A stretch of 64,000 bases of DNA, taken from NCBI RefSeq assembly GCF_000801105.2, contig NC_079514.1:14672293-14736292 (forward strand). Direction: 5' to 3'. The position numbers and the translations under genes were made by a program. The notes below the pieces were generated by a model. That model was not told the origin of the DNA and did no database searches. It saw only the letters and a program-made list of their open reading frames with translations. Positions within the stretch are counted from its first letter, which is position 1. The number at the start of each line of letters is the position of its first letter. The DNA comes from Raphanus sativus (lineage: Eukaryota > Streptophyta > Magnoliopsida > Brassicales > Brassicaceae). This document shows positions 1 through 11,295 of the stretch, one piece after another.

Positions 1-660
1 TGAGCTTGTTTAGGGTTTAGGGAAATGTTTTGTAAGATCATGGAAGTATGTATTTGAGAACTCACAGTTATGAGGAAAGTTTAGTTGCAGTTGTCTACGG
101 ATATTGGAATCTGTACAAGCTCGAGTGCACAACTCTATTATTAAGCTTTTTTTACTGATATTTTTTGAGAGATGAATTGCAAAAGTATTTGACTTGAGAC
201 ATTCCAGGACAGTTCACTTGAGCTTGTATAGAGTTTTGTTTGAAGGATAGATTGGAGAAGTGTTTTGTTAGATCATGGAAGTATGTATCTGCGGAAAAGT
301 TACGAAGCAAGAAAGTTTCGTTGAAGTAGTTTGACTACGGATGTCGTGTGAACCTCTAGTTTATGAAGTAAAGTTGCTTAACATGAGGTGGTGTTACATG
401 CTTGTTTCAAAAGATTAGGCTTGGGGGAATGTTCTGTTAGATGATGTAATGTGTAACTAAGAACACAGATAAGAAAAGCTGCTTTGAAAGTGTGTGCTTT
501 GAGGTTGTCTTAAAAGTTAATTTTTTGGGCACCAAGTTTTATCACAAAGTTTGCTTCGCATGTATTTGTCCATGTTTTTGTATCAAAGATTGAATTGATG
601 AAAAAAAAAGCAAATTGAAAATCATCTATCTATGAGAAAGAAAAAAACAATTAAAAAGCT
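1..660. repeat. Imperfect tandem repeats, about 170-235 bp apart
   Basis: No gene is visible. A diverged block recurs three times. Its core, roughly gttttgttagatcatggaag, starts near 27 and 262, with a weaker copy near 431. The neighbouring words gagcttgt and ctacggat also recur. The spacing is uneven (about 235 then 169 bp), so indels have separated the copies. It lies at the 3' side of the minus-strand RING-H2 gene and could be decayed gene-flanking sequence or part of a transposon. Confidence 0.5.
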
Positions 661-745
661 GGAAATGTCTTCGTCTGAGTCAGACTCGTAAGAATCACTA
701 GAGTTGCCATCAAGGTCTAATTTTACAGACCACTCCTCTTTCACT

Positions 746-976
746 TTAAAGAGGCAGCTCGTATCTGTATTGAGGACACGTGGAGTTAATCGACAACCAC
801 TTCTTTAAACACCGGAAGTGATATTTGTGCTTACACGGTAATTCAGATGCCATCTCACCGACCGACCATTCATCTAAACATATGGAACACTCTCCTTCGT
901 TCTCCGATATCACTACTAATGTGGCAATGTCTCCACCGCCCGTCTCGAGGCCGGCCTCCTCCCATGTACAGTGCAT
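746..976 (-). pseudogene. RING-H2 finger protein, C-terminal part, eighth zinc ligand lost
   Basis: The 76-residue reading frame ends in a RING-H2 domain typical of plant E3 ubiquitin ligases. Ligands visible are C30, C33, C48, H50, H53, C56 and C67. The eighth ligand, expected as Cys in the CPxCR motif, is Tyr70 (codon at 767-769, TAC where TGC is expected), so the second zinc site is incomplete. The frame sits directly downstream, on the same strand, of the 51-bp coding minisatellite at 1027-1540, in a different frame. By position next to RNS1 it is probably the counterpart of the Arabidopsis RING gene at At2g03000; that rests on synteny and recall. The broken join to the repeat region and the missing ligand argue for a pseudogene, although a short E2-binding protein cannot be excluded. 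Confidence 0.65.
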
Positions 977-1026
977 GTAAATGTTGATGCTAGCACAATT
1001 ATGTTGCCCGATACTCTAGCGTCCTT

Positions 1027-1540
1027 CTTGTCAATGTCTGCACATAGATAATTAATGATGAGACTGGTAAGGTTCTTGGTGTTGACGTCTGCACATTACT
1101 CTACAATCTTGACATTGGAACCGTTCTTGGTGTCGACGTCTGTACATTCCTCGTCAGTCATGACGCTAGTGCGGTCCTTGGTGTCAATGTCTGTACATTC
1201 CTCGTCATTCCTGATGCTTGTGTCGTACTTGGTGTTGATTTCTGCACATTCCTTGTCAGTATCGAGGCTGGTGCGGTCCTTGGTGTGATTGATGCTGGTG
1301 TGGACGTTTGTACATCACCAGCCAATCTCGACGCTGGAACGGTCCTTGGTGTCGATGTCTGCACATCACTAGCCAATCTCCACACTGGTGCGGTCCTTGG
1401 AGTCGACTTATGCACATTCGTGGTTAATCTCGACACTGGTGCGGTCCTTGGAGTCCATGTCTGCTCACTAGGAGTCAATCGTGAGGCTAGTGCGGTCCTT
1501 GGTGTCGACGTCTGCACATTGCTCGTTAGTGTTGATACAT
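1027..1540 (-). repeat. 51-bp minisatellite, 17-residue coding repeat
   Basis: About ten units begin at 1027, 1078, 1129, 1180, 1231, 1297, 1348, 1399, 1450 and 1501. They are 51 bp apart except for a 66-bp step at 1231-1297, which contains a 15-bp partial duplication. Because 51 is a multiple of three, a reading frame survives through many units on both strands. On the minus strand each unit reads roughly N-V-Q-T-S-T-P-R-T-A-x-A-S-R-L-T-x (open from 1595 to 1158). On the plus strand it reads G-V-D-V-C-T-x-x-V-N-x-D-x-x-A-V-L. Minus is preferred because the RING-H2 domain lies downstream on that strand. A stop at 1158-1160 separates the two today. Confidence 0.75.
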
Positions 1541-1851
1541 GTTCAAGACTAATACCACCAGGCCCAAGCAACATGAAACCCAAAAAACAATCCAATACCG
1601 AACCAAGATCGGTTTACACAAACCAGAAGAAAACCGACCTGCTTCATCGAGTCGACGCGTCGGAGAGACCGGACACGTGTAATGATCAGCACCTTCCGTA
1701 CGCCGCGCATCGTTTCCGTCTCAACCCGATCCGTCGGAGCTCAGGAAACCGACAAGCTTCCGACGAAACCAACATTTTTCTTCTTTGCTTCATCTTCGTT
1801 TCAGAGAGCCTCATCGATCCAAATTTAGTGTTATTCAAATATGAAATTTAA

Positions 1852-3230
1852 AAATTCATTTTAAATACAATGTTATTGAACTTGATATTTCGTAAAATAT
1901 TCTGAAATTAACTATTATTGAAAATATTTTAAGATGTGGAGTTTTGAAGTTTTCATGTGATTTTAGCGTATTTGATTGGAGTTTCTTAGTTAAAAAATTA
2001 AAACTCGAATCTCATGGTTTTATGTGATATTCTAGAGTACTTTAACAAAAATCACATAAATCTTTACAACTTATTGAAATCATCTAAAACTCTTTTAAAA
2101 ATCAAATCACATCAAATGTTAAATTGAATACATCCCCCTAGATGTTTTTGCTTAATAATTTTATACAAATTCGTAAATAGATATTTATCAGTTCAAAAAC
2201 TACTAGAATAATTATATATTAACAAATCTAACCTAATTATTTAGTAAAAAATAAATACTTAAACGATCTAAAAGCGAAAAAGTTACTTCCCAAAATAATA
2301 GTATAAATATTTATGAATTTTTGCAAGTTTTTTCAGAAATTTTACAATGAATAAATTTGATCTGTTCTAAGGAATTTGTATTAAAAGATATATGATTAAT
2401 TTTGTCTTATGTGATATATATATATATATATATTATAATAGAGTGGTTTTGATATTATTAAACCAAATATAGTATAAAAAATATTTATAATATTTTAATA
2501 TTACTAAAGCAAATATAATATAAATTTAACTATGATATTATTATGAAATTTTTTTAATTATTCTATAAGTAATGATAAATTATCCATAAAATAAGTAAAA
2601 TTATTTATTATGATTAAAAATTGAATGACAAATAAGCAAATTCATTTTTCAAATAATCAATGTACCAAAATAGGTGTTTTGCCCGCATTTAAGGACTTAG
2701 TAATTTTACAAAAAGATGTACATAATATACTATCAATTCAAAAGCTATTAGACTAAATAATTTTCATGTTTTTAAAATATTTATAATTAATTAAATATTA
2801 GTATTTAATAAAGAATATATTTTATTACGTAAATGAAACTTGGAAACATTCATATATACATAAAACTATTTACATGGGTTTATATTTATTTTTAAAATAT
2901 TATGATGTATAATACTTTTGGATAACATAATATATAAAAAAAATTGGTAATAATGATAAATTATCAACTAAATCATTAAAATTATTTATTAAGAGAATGA
3001 ATAAATACAATGATGAATTATCAGCTAAATCATTAAAACTATTTATTAAGATAATGATAAATTTTCAGATAAATCATTAAAATTATCTATTTAGATTAAT
3101 AATTGAGCATATATTATGATTAAACTGATATCATGACAAATCAGCAAATTAACTTCTTAAACAATAGTATAATTACCATAACTACCGATTTCTAGAATCA
3201 TCTTTAAGAATATTATCAGTAGATTCATAG
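1852..3230. other. AT-rich intergenic sequence with short tandem repeats
   Basis: No convincing coding sequence. A (TA)n run lies at 2412-2433. Three imperfect copies of a block of about 45-60 bp containing aaatcattaaaattattta lie at roughly 2946-3104. This is probably old transposon or scaffold-type AT-rich DNA. Confidence 0.5.
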
Positions 3231-3239
3231 AAAATTTAA

Positions 3240-4100
3240 GAACAAAACTTAGGTTCACCCCCTAAAGTGAATCTCTACATTCACCCACCAATAGTAATTA
3301 GTTAATTGAATTTGATATCTCTTAAAAAAGGAAACCAATTAATAAGAATTTAATGAAATAAAATTATGTTTTTAGATAAATAAAAAATAGTAGAAATTAT
3401 CAAAAAAATATAACTTTTTAATATTAATAAATCCGTCAGAAAATACTAAACCTTAAACTCTAAATACTAAACCCTAAACTTTAAATTCTAAATACTAAAC
3501 CCTTGGGAAAAGCCTGAACCCTTGGACAAATCCTATACTCTAAACCCTTAAATTTAAACCAGACCTTAAATTATAAACCAGACCTTAAATTATAAACTAA
3601 ATCCTAATTTCTAAACCCTAAATCATAACCCCTGATAATAAACCCTAAATCCTAATTCCAAAATGGTTTATGGTTTAGGATTAAGGGTTTATGATTTAAT
3701 ATTTTCAAAGAGTTTAGGGTTTAGGGGTTCGTGTTTAGAATTTAGGGTTTAATATTATGGTTTATGACTACGGGTTTAGGGTTTAAGATTAACGATTTAG
3801 GGTATAGGATTTGCCAAAGGGTTCAGGCTTTCCCCAAGGGTTTAGGGTTTAATATTTAGAATATAAAGTTTAGGGTTTAGTATTTAGGGTTTAGTATTTT
3901 CTGACGGATTTATCAATATTAAAAAGTTATATTTTTTTATAATTGCTACTATTTTTTGTTTATCTAAAAACATAATTTTATTTCATTAAATTTTTATTAC
4001 TTGGTTTCCTTTTTTAAAAGATATCAAATTTCAAGTAACTAATTTCTATTGGTGGGTAAATGTAGAGGTTCATCTTAAGGGGTGAAGCTAAGTTTTGTTC
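3240..4100. mobile_element. Foldback Mutator-like MITE with 9-bp target duplication
   Basis: The element begins gaacaaaactta (3240) and ends with its inverse taagttttgttc (4100). The two arms are inverted copies of each other over about 400 bp each and meet near 3655, so a transcript could fold into one long hairpin. A perfect 9-bp direct repeat, aaaatttaa, flanks it (3231-3239 and 4101-4109), which is the duplication size made by Mutator-family transposases. The inner third of each arm is made of degenerate telomere-like words (aaaccctaaa and its inverse). There is no coding capacity, so it would have to be moved by a transposase from elsewhere. Confidence 0.85.
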
Positions 4101-4499
4101 AAAATTTAATTGGTTTGCAATATTTCTTAGAACATACAATTTTTAAAAAAAAATATTTTGAAAACCAGACAATAATCAATTGAAAGACTTTACGTACAAA
4201 TAAAACCAGAAATCAATAAATTAGAACTTAGATTTATCCCAAAAGTTGTTCAATATATATGCGTTATATCCTCAATATTTAATATTCATTATAGTCCAAA
4301 ACTTTCCTAATAATCCAAATAATTCCTAAGTACTTCTAAAATCAACCACAATAAATAGATGATTTTTAGGTACACTATATAAACCACGAATCAATCAAAT
4401 CCAATTCCATATATAGATTTTTATTACAGCACCAATTATAAATTTATAATAACGAACCCAATATCCGATTCAATAGATTAAGAAATTAGAAAAAGAGTA

Positions 4500-5477
4500 T
4501 TAGAAAGTAGGGAATTCGAGATCGGCTCCACATTTTCCATGAGGGAAAACCGGACATTCGATTAAACCGGAACCAGACTGGTCAACACAAAGATAGACCT
4601 GGTACAATTGGCTATTGCCAGACCCGTCTGTGTTGCATTGAATCCATGGAGTGAAACCCGTTGACTCTTTAATTGCGTCTCTAATGCTCTCTATACTGTA
4701 AGATTTTCCATCCGGATTGATTCCTATTACGTAATAAACCAAACTTAATCAGATCATTATATCCAAACTGGGTTAAGAGGAAACTAGATTCAAAGCGTAC
4801 CGGCTTTAGTTAGAGCTCCAAGAAGATCGGTTTTCTGCTTAAGGTTAAGAGCGGTTTGGAAATACTCATGTTGGTCAATAACCGACTCGGAGCAAGTACC
4901 ATGCTTCTCCCATTCATGTTCCCAAAAATCTTCGCCTGAGCCGCTCGGGCAAGCCAGTGTAGGCCAGCTCTTCTCCATCGAGCTAATCAGATCCGATATC
5001 TGTGGTAAACCGGATTAAAAAATGACCAGTTACGTTGGAAATTTAAACCGGTATTCAGCCACAATTGAACCGGATCACTCAAATTAAGCGTAGATTAGAT
5101 AGGTACTCAAAATGTTATTACCGATGATGAATCAAATGGTTTAGTGTCGTCACAGTTAGAAGGATAAGTTCCATCTTCGTAATTAGGCCAAAGACCGTGG
5201 ATTCCAAAATCAGCAGCTGGTTTGCCCGAAGTTGGAAAGCAACAACTCTTCTCTGTGTCACAGTATGATCCTGGCCACTTTATAATAAAACATAAAAATA
5301 ACATTAAAAATGAATTTAGTGATTACAAAATAATCTTGGTTAGAGAATGATTAGAAATGGTTTAGTTACTTGTTGGACGAAGTAGAAGAAATCGAAATCT
5401 TTAGAAGAAGCAGCGAAGATAGAAGGCAAGATCAGGAGAAGACTGATCAAACACAGTGACGCATGAAGCAGCTTCAT
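4500..5477 (-). CDS. RNS1: Secreted S-like T2 ribonuclease RNS1
   Basis: This is a secreted RNase of the T2 family that cleaves RNA through 2',3'-cyclic intermediates. In Arabidopsis RNS1 is induced by phosphate starvation and wounding. Four exons join in frame: 5477-5370, 5277-5122, 4999-4801 and 4723-4500, with GT-AG introns, giving 228 residues (the Arabidopsis protein is about 230). The first 22 or so residues (MKLLHASLCLISLLLILPS) form a signal peptide. Both catalytic signatures are intact: CAS I (F-G-I-H-G-L-W-P) in exon 2 and CAS II (H-E-W-E-K-H-G-T-C) in exon 3, each with its histidine. The conserved cysteines are present, and the C-terminus (C-P-V-F-P-H-G-K-C-G) is typical. The ATG at 5477 is chosen because it opens the signal peptide; an in-frame upstream ATG lies in the leader. 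Likely functional. Confidence 0.93.
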
Positions 5478-5540
5478 TTTCGAAACGATTGATTGTAGTT
5501 TGGAGATTTGAAGTTGTAAGATCGAGATTGTTATTGATGA

Positions 5541-5550
5541 ATATATATAG
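5541..5550 (-). promoter_or_regulatory. TATA box of RNS1
   Basis: On the minus strand ctatatatat lies about 65 bp upstream of the RNS1 start codon, in the expected place for a TATA box with a short leader. This is inferred from position and composition. Confidence 0.5.
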
Positions 5551-6953
5551 GGGAACAAAATCAGAGGAATGTGAAAAGAGATTATCTCTTTCCTTGTATG
5601 TGTTTTAGTTTAATGACAGATACATTTAAACAAAAAAAAATGACAGATACATAAAACGAATCTGGGCGTATATCCCTATTATGCGAAATTAAAGTACGTA
5701 TATCTACGAGATTTTGTTCCTGTGTTTCCTTAAAAGTCTGAACAAGGACATGAGATAACGTGTGAACATGGTGTGTGGTTTTTAGTTTGAATTCGTAACG
5801 TTCCCACTTGTTGGTTAGATACAAGGTTCCGTTCGTATCCTCGTAACTGGCCAATTATTTTCTTAATCCCATTTATATCTAATCTAATTATTAATAATTT
5901 TACTATGGTTTATTAAAAGATTATAAAATGTACAAGTTCCTTTGATGAAAAATAGAGATAAAAGCGATGAAGATTCTAATTTTTTTAGTCAAAATAAAAA
6001 AATCTGTTGACGCATTCACTCACGCACGTAAAATAGGTTGAAGCACGTTTTCGATGATCTTATTCTCTCTTTTTTACAGGAAAATCTTATGATTTTAATT
6101 TTGTTTATTGCATAATTATCTGATAGCATGTATTTTGTTGGTTTAGTTTAAAAAAAAATTGTGTTTCAAAAAATATAATTTAGATATTTTTTTTTTCATA
6201 GTGAGTAAATTATAAAATCAAATTTATCAAATAACTTGTCATTGTCGTCATAGAGATTAATAACCAAATTCATATTGTTATTTATTGTGTTAATTTTGGT
6301 ATATCCACCTACAAAAACATTAGGGCAGTTAGTTTGGTTACCGTAGGTTCCGGCGTCTGCGGTTGTGGATGAATCTGAGTCTGCAGCTGCGTCTATTTAT
6401 TTGGTTGTTGTTTGTTTCGTAAACGCAGACGTAGACGTAGCTTGTTGTTCATTTTGAAGACATAAGACGCTGATGCAAACGTAGCCGCAGAAAGTAGATT
6501 TAGTGTTGTTCCTTTGGCAGATGCTGAGGTGATTTTCATTTATTTTATAAAATATAGTTTAAATTTGTAAAACTGAATTTTAGATAAATAAAATGTAGTT
6601 TAAATATATTTACATCTATCAAAATATTATAATTTATTAGTAATAAAATTTTAGTAAAATTTACAAATTTAACAACTCATTTTATCATAAATTATAAGCT
6701 AAATTAAAACAAAAATAATATATCAAAATATTTATCACAAAACAAAAGCTAAATAATACATCAAGTCTTAGATAAATAAAACAAATATTTCAATATCACA
6801 TAGAAATGATAATCAAAGTTATAAACAAAGAACAACAACTCATTAACTAAAACATTTAATACGGTAAACAACATCTACCATATTCTTCTGTGATGGTCTT
6901 ACGCAAAGCTTCCATCGCTGCATCACTGGTCGGCTCATATACAATATGTCCAT

Positions 6954-6972
6954 CACCACCACCACCACCACC

Positions 6973-7054
<82 letters not shown>
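6954..7054. repeat. Compound trinucleotide microsatellite (CAC)n(ATC)n
   Basis: About 35 bp of (CAC)n runs directly into about 66 bp of (ATC)n. Reading frames through it are only poly-His/Thr/Ile or poly-Asp/Gly artefacts. It lies inside the candidate transposon. Confidence 0.95.
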
Positions 7055-7292
7055 CCTTTTTCTCCTTCTTCTTCATCACCATCACTAGCTATCACCTTCT
7101 TCTCCTTTTCGATCATCATCACTTTGCCATTGTAGCACCATCAACTCATCTCACACTTGAAGAATCTGCAACGTACCATCAATGCTTTAGAACAAAGACC
7201 ATCACTATCAGTATAAAAATAGAATGGGACTATTACCTCAAAGAAAGAGAACTCGAGATAGGTTTGTCGGAGAACAAAGAGATGCGTTGGAG

Positions 7293-7295
<3 letters not shown>

Positions 7296-7355
<60 letters not shown>

Positions 7356-7440
7356 GATGGGTTTGTATCGGAGAGCTCGTGATGGCGAGAGAGCTTGAGA
7401 TGGATTTGTGTCGGAGAGCTCGTGATGGAGAGAGATGGAG
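7296..7440. repeat. (GA)n microsatellite followed by imperfect repeats of roughly 45-50 bp
   Basis: Roughly 55 bp of uninterrupted (GA)n at 7296-7350 is followed by copies of a block like cttgagatgggtttgt-cggagagctcgtgatgg (near 7351 and 7396, with a partial copy at 7252). Frames through it are Arg/Glu artefacts. Confidence 0.9.
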
Positions 7441-8299
7441 AAAGATGGAGAGAGATCGATGGAGAAGCCGAGACGAGAGAGACGGAGAGAGGCTGAGACG
7501 AGAGATATGGATGGAGAGAGGCAGAGACGAGAGAGAGAAGGCTGCGTCAAAATGGAGAAGAGTTGCGTTAATGGAGAAAAGCTGCGTCTAATTTAGAAAT
7601 TAGGATTGCGTATTTTGTAAATAATCAGATACAATAAAGGCAAATATGTAAAATAAACCTCTGAACGCGGGTTTTTATCGCAGTCGCAGAGTTTTTCGGT
7701 GGTCGACGCGAGAATGCAGCATCTAGACGCAGCTGCAGTGACGGCGTCAACCAAACGAACACGTTTTTAAAAAAAATTGTCGCATCCGCAGACACAGGTA
7801 GCTGCAACAACCAAACGAACATCACAATTAAAGGACAATGCATTTCATGCCAAATTTTATCAAGTGCTATTATTTTCATTGGCTAATAACAGTAAATATT
7901 ATATGTCTATGTATTTTAACTGATTTGGAAATCATAAGGAACTTATGATTTTACACAGTTTATTAATTTTCGAATCTAACAAATGAATTTTTATATATTT
8001 CTAAAAATATCCAAATTTATTTATTGATACTTTTATATTTTTAAATTTATTAAAATTTATTATAAAATAATTCATAAATAAAAGTTTAGAATGAAATCAC
8101 TCAGATTTCAATCTCTATTTACAAATCATTCTAAAATGTGCTTTTAATATAAATAAATAAATCATAATTCAATAATATATAATTTTACTTAAATTTTTAT
8201 GCATTAAAATCCAGAGAGCAATACCTCCATTAAAAATAGAAATGTATCTAGCATACTTCTTCAAAAATACAATAGAAAGATAGGAAAAAAAAAAGAATA

Positions 8300-8565
8300 C
8301 TCCCTCGGTTTTATAAAGATACAAATTTTATGAAAAAAGTTTTGTTTCAAAAAGATGCATTTTTTATATTTTCAATATAATTTTTATCAATTAATAATGA
8401 TTAATTGTAAAGTTCAAGAAGATTAATTGCATTTACCGAATTCTTATTGATTTAAAATCACATAAAATAGATAATCACAGAATTATGAATTTAATATTTT
8501 AATTTAATATGTTTTATTAATCTGTGTTAAAAACCAAAACATGTAACATTTTGAAAAAGAGATAG
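8300..8565. mobile_element. Stowaway-like MITE
   Basis: The left terminus ctccctcggttttata is the hallmark Tc1/mariner Stowaway end of plants. The right terminus is a decayed inverse (...aaaaagagatag). TA dinucleotides flank both ends (8298-8299 and 8566-8567). At 266 bp with no coding sequence, this is a MITE. The interior shows the fold-back, AT-rich composition typical of the family. Confidence 0.75.
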
Positions 8566-9140
8566 TACAATTTATCTTGAAACACAGAATTCTATTTGTT
8601 GGAGCCGTTACCGACATGCTTAGCTCCAACCTCCAACAAGTGTTTTAAAGTAGACGATAGCTGAACTGTAAAGTCCTTGTTATTATTGATGTGATGTGCA
8701 ATGTGTTAAGTTGATGACATTGTCAATCACCAAGTCAACGAAGTATTTCATATTTCATTACCTCTAAAAATGAAAAGGAAACATAATATAAAGTTGTAAA
8801 ATCTAGAGAAAACCATTTAGCATCTATTCACACAAAGAAGGAAAAGACAGTTTTGTGGGTCTATTGGTTATTAACTTTTTATTACAAGCATCAAAGTCCA
8901 AAGATAACTTGAACACTTTCACCTTTCCATGTTACTGCATACAATACTGTGATCTCTGCAGAATACATGAATCACTTATCAATATGAATTTATTCCAAGT
9001 TGATTTTACCAAAAATGTTTTAAACAACAAGGATTGTACCTTGTGTCGACAAGGTGACAAATTAGATACTCATCTGGAGATAAGACTGCTTGAATCAACA
9101 AAACTATATGGTTGTTTCTGTGGTCAAGGTCACCAAAATC
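8566..9140. other. Intergenic sequence without a recognisable gene
   Basis: I see no conserved domain or repeat here. It lies at the 3' side of the PPR pseudogene that follows. The open frames are short and lack codon structure. Confidence 0.4.
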
Positions 9141-9146
9141 CCCACA

Positions 9147-9545
9147 GGAACATTTTACCATCTTCAAAATGATGAAACCTTTGAATATCTCTAAGAACGA
9201 CTTTCCTACCAAACATCAATCAAAGCTGTTTTCACATACTTACGGAATCCGAGTTTATTAGCATACTCATGTATAATGTATCCATTTTCCTAAAATCTAA
9301 CGATCCTAATAAACGAACAAGAAGACAGAACACTCAAAAAGGTGGACTCATTAGACTTCAAGTATCGAGTTCACGGAACAAGGATAACACTTCATTCGGT
9401 CTGTTTCTTCTCCCTTGTCCCGTTAGCATAGCGTTATAACTTATAGTAATTAAGAAACAACGCACGGCAGCATCCACATCTCCACACTCCATGTACATAT
9501 TGATAAGCGTAGAACAAACATTTAAGTATTATCAAGCCCTAGTTT
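9147..9545 (-). pseudogene. Deleted DYW-type PPR gene, OTP85-like
   Basis: Two separate parts of a pentatricopeptide-repeat protein are visible on the minus strand. The upstream part (about 9530-9355) reads through one PPR-like stretch, ...LINMYMECGDVDAAVRC, then SYNAML and RRNRPNEVLSLFRE. The downstream part (about 9240-9147) is the extreme C-terminus of a DYW domain: GRKVVLRDIQRFHHFEDGK, then a one-base frameshift inside the final C-S-C-G-D-F-W motif. The several hundred codons expected between them are missing. Both parts match the Arabidopsis organelle RNA-editing factor OTP85 (At2g02980) as I recall it, and the position between RNS1 and the apyrase agrees. The gene is therefore deleted here and cannot make an editing factor. 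Confidence 0.8.
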
Positions 9546-11295
9546 CATCCCTAGACGATGCAAATGTCTCGTTGGTGATCAGGTCCCGATTGCAAAGTTA
9601 ATGAGCAGATTTATCGACCTGATCCGATATGTAGTTTAGTAAACGACTAGATGATAACCCGTGCTATGCACGGGATGAGATTATTTTTAAGATATTAAGA
9701 CGTTAGGTATATTTATTTTGGATATCAATTTAGTTTTGGGTTGTTTTCGGGGTTTTAAGATCCTATGATATAAATACATTCTAAATTCATATTTATTTTT
9801 GTTTGTTTGGTTAAAATGGTTGAGATTTTTGGGTTTTTAGTGATAAATTAAAGACTATTTGTATTTGTTTGGTTTCATGTTCTTTGAATTTTAGACAATT
9901 CTAATATAAACCAATCGTTTCATATTATAAATTATGAAAAAATCATAATAAAATCAAATTTATATAACTGTTGAAAAAAACAAAGATGCCTATAAAAAAA
10001 TTCATTTCATTACAATTTGGTTAATGGTGAAATGAAGATTTTAAAATAATAATATTCTATATTACGCCTGATTTAAAATCTTCACTTGAGGTGAATATTT
10101 TATTATATAAATACTAACTTTAATGTGCATATTTGTGTGTATGTGAATTTTTTAAAAGTGTTTCATCGCTATATACATATAGCGTTAACTAATATTGAAA
10201 GAAATGTTTGTTCATATAACAAATGAAAGTTTCAATTCTTAAATTAAAATTAATTAAATATAAAATATACTTAGTCATTACAAAATATTTTTTAAAATAA
10301 TGACAATTAAATTATATACATAAATCATTGTATAAAAATATATACATAAACAATAACATTAATATATCTACACATTGAGCCTGCTGAGTTTAATTCTTAC
10401 AATGTATTAAATATAAGCCCAATGAATTTTAACAATCAAGCATTATGTTTTAACATTTATTTTTTAATTTGGTCTACGTAAAACATCTTCAAAACCTACG
10501 AAATAAAAAAATTCGAAACTTAGACATGTTCAAATAAAGAAAACGAAATTTATAAAATGTATTCAGGTGAAGAGTAAAAATGCCTACATTGGAGTCGATA
10601 AAAGCCATTTCAATAGTTAGACCACCACCAGTAGAATACTGCTTCCACAAACGAATGATCTTAACCATAATCTTCCACATTGACTTGAATAGTTTCAAAT
10701 CAGACATAGAATTTTTTTTTTCAGACATATAAGTTACCGCAACCATTTTAGGAGAATGAGATAAACTTGTTAAGGTTTCGGGTGTAGTGAATGAATAAAA
10801 TTATGTGGAGCAGTGAGTCTTATATAGGTTTATTAAACATAATTCAATAAATGTGGTATCTTGGTATAATATCGTATTAAATGGAAAATATTTTTACCTT
10901 GCCAATCACTCTTAGATATATAAATTTCCATAACAAAAAATATGTGAAATATATGCCATTTAGTATCATCAATTTACCTTGCCAATCACTCAAAAAATAT
11001 AAATATTGTCCAAACGTTAATGCTAGCCGATTTAATTCGGGATGGGTAGAATTCATTGATATCGGTTTAAAAATCTTAACCATATTATTAAAATTCACGT
11101 GTAATAAAATTGTAGTATTTCATTCGCTTTAAAATTCACGTGTACTACGTGAGAATGACTCGTAAAGCATGCTTGACAATGGGAGACTGTAGTAAGAACT
11201 CTTATAGTTTGTATAGAATGTGTTATCGCTTGTGTCAAACTGTTATTGTTTGTGAAAACAAATGCTACAATGTCTCGAGACCCGTACTTCGCTAA

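Larger units (their letters stand above)
6323..7825. mobile_element. Candidate non-autonomous DNA transposon with GCAGACGC-type subterminal repeats
   Basis: The left end (ggcagttagtttggtt...) and the right end (...aaccaaacgaacatcac) are imperfect inverted repeats. Both are followed inward by several copies of a GC-rich word related to cgtctgcgg / gcagctgcgtct on an otherwise AT-rich background. The motif aaccaaacgaac also recurs near 7752. A clear target duplication was not found, so the superfamily is open; the ends recall PIF/Harbinger or hAT elements. The interior holds long simple repeats, annotated separately, and no transposase. Confidence 0.5.

Noticed and set aside
1027..1540. Evenly spaced repeats that might suggest a CRISPR array
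   Set aside because: Whole 51-bp units repeat with no unique spacers, the sequence is codon-periodic, and the DNA is a plant nuclear genome.
1285..1851. Plus-strand 188-codon frame across the minisatellite
   Set aside because: A 51-bp repeat keeps frames open on both strands. The RING-H2 domain is on the minus strand, and the plus frame ends in unstructured sequence.
3430..3900. Telomere-like aaaccctaaa words as a possible interstitial telomere
   Set aside because: They are degenerate, occur in opposite orientations in the two arms, and are fully contained in the foldback element.
6843..7398. Open frames across 6843-7398 on both strands (poly-Asp/Gly, poly-His/Ile, Arg/Glu)
   Set aside because: They are produced by the (CAC)n, (ATC)n and (GA)n microsatellites and have no other coding character.
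8855..9172. Plus-strand 105-codon frame
   Set aside because: It is antisense to the DYW terminus of the PPR pseudogene and has no family resemblance.
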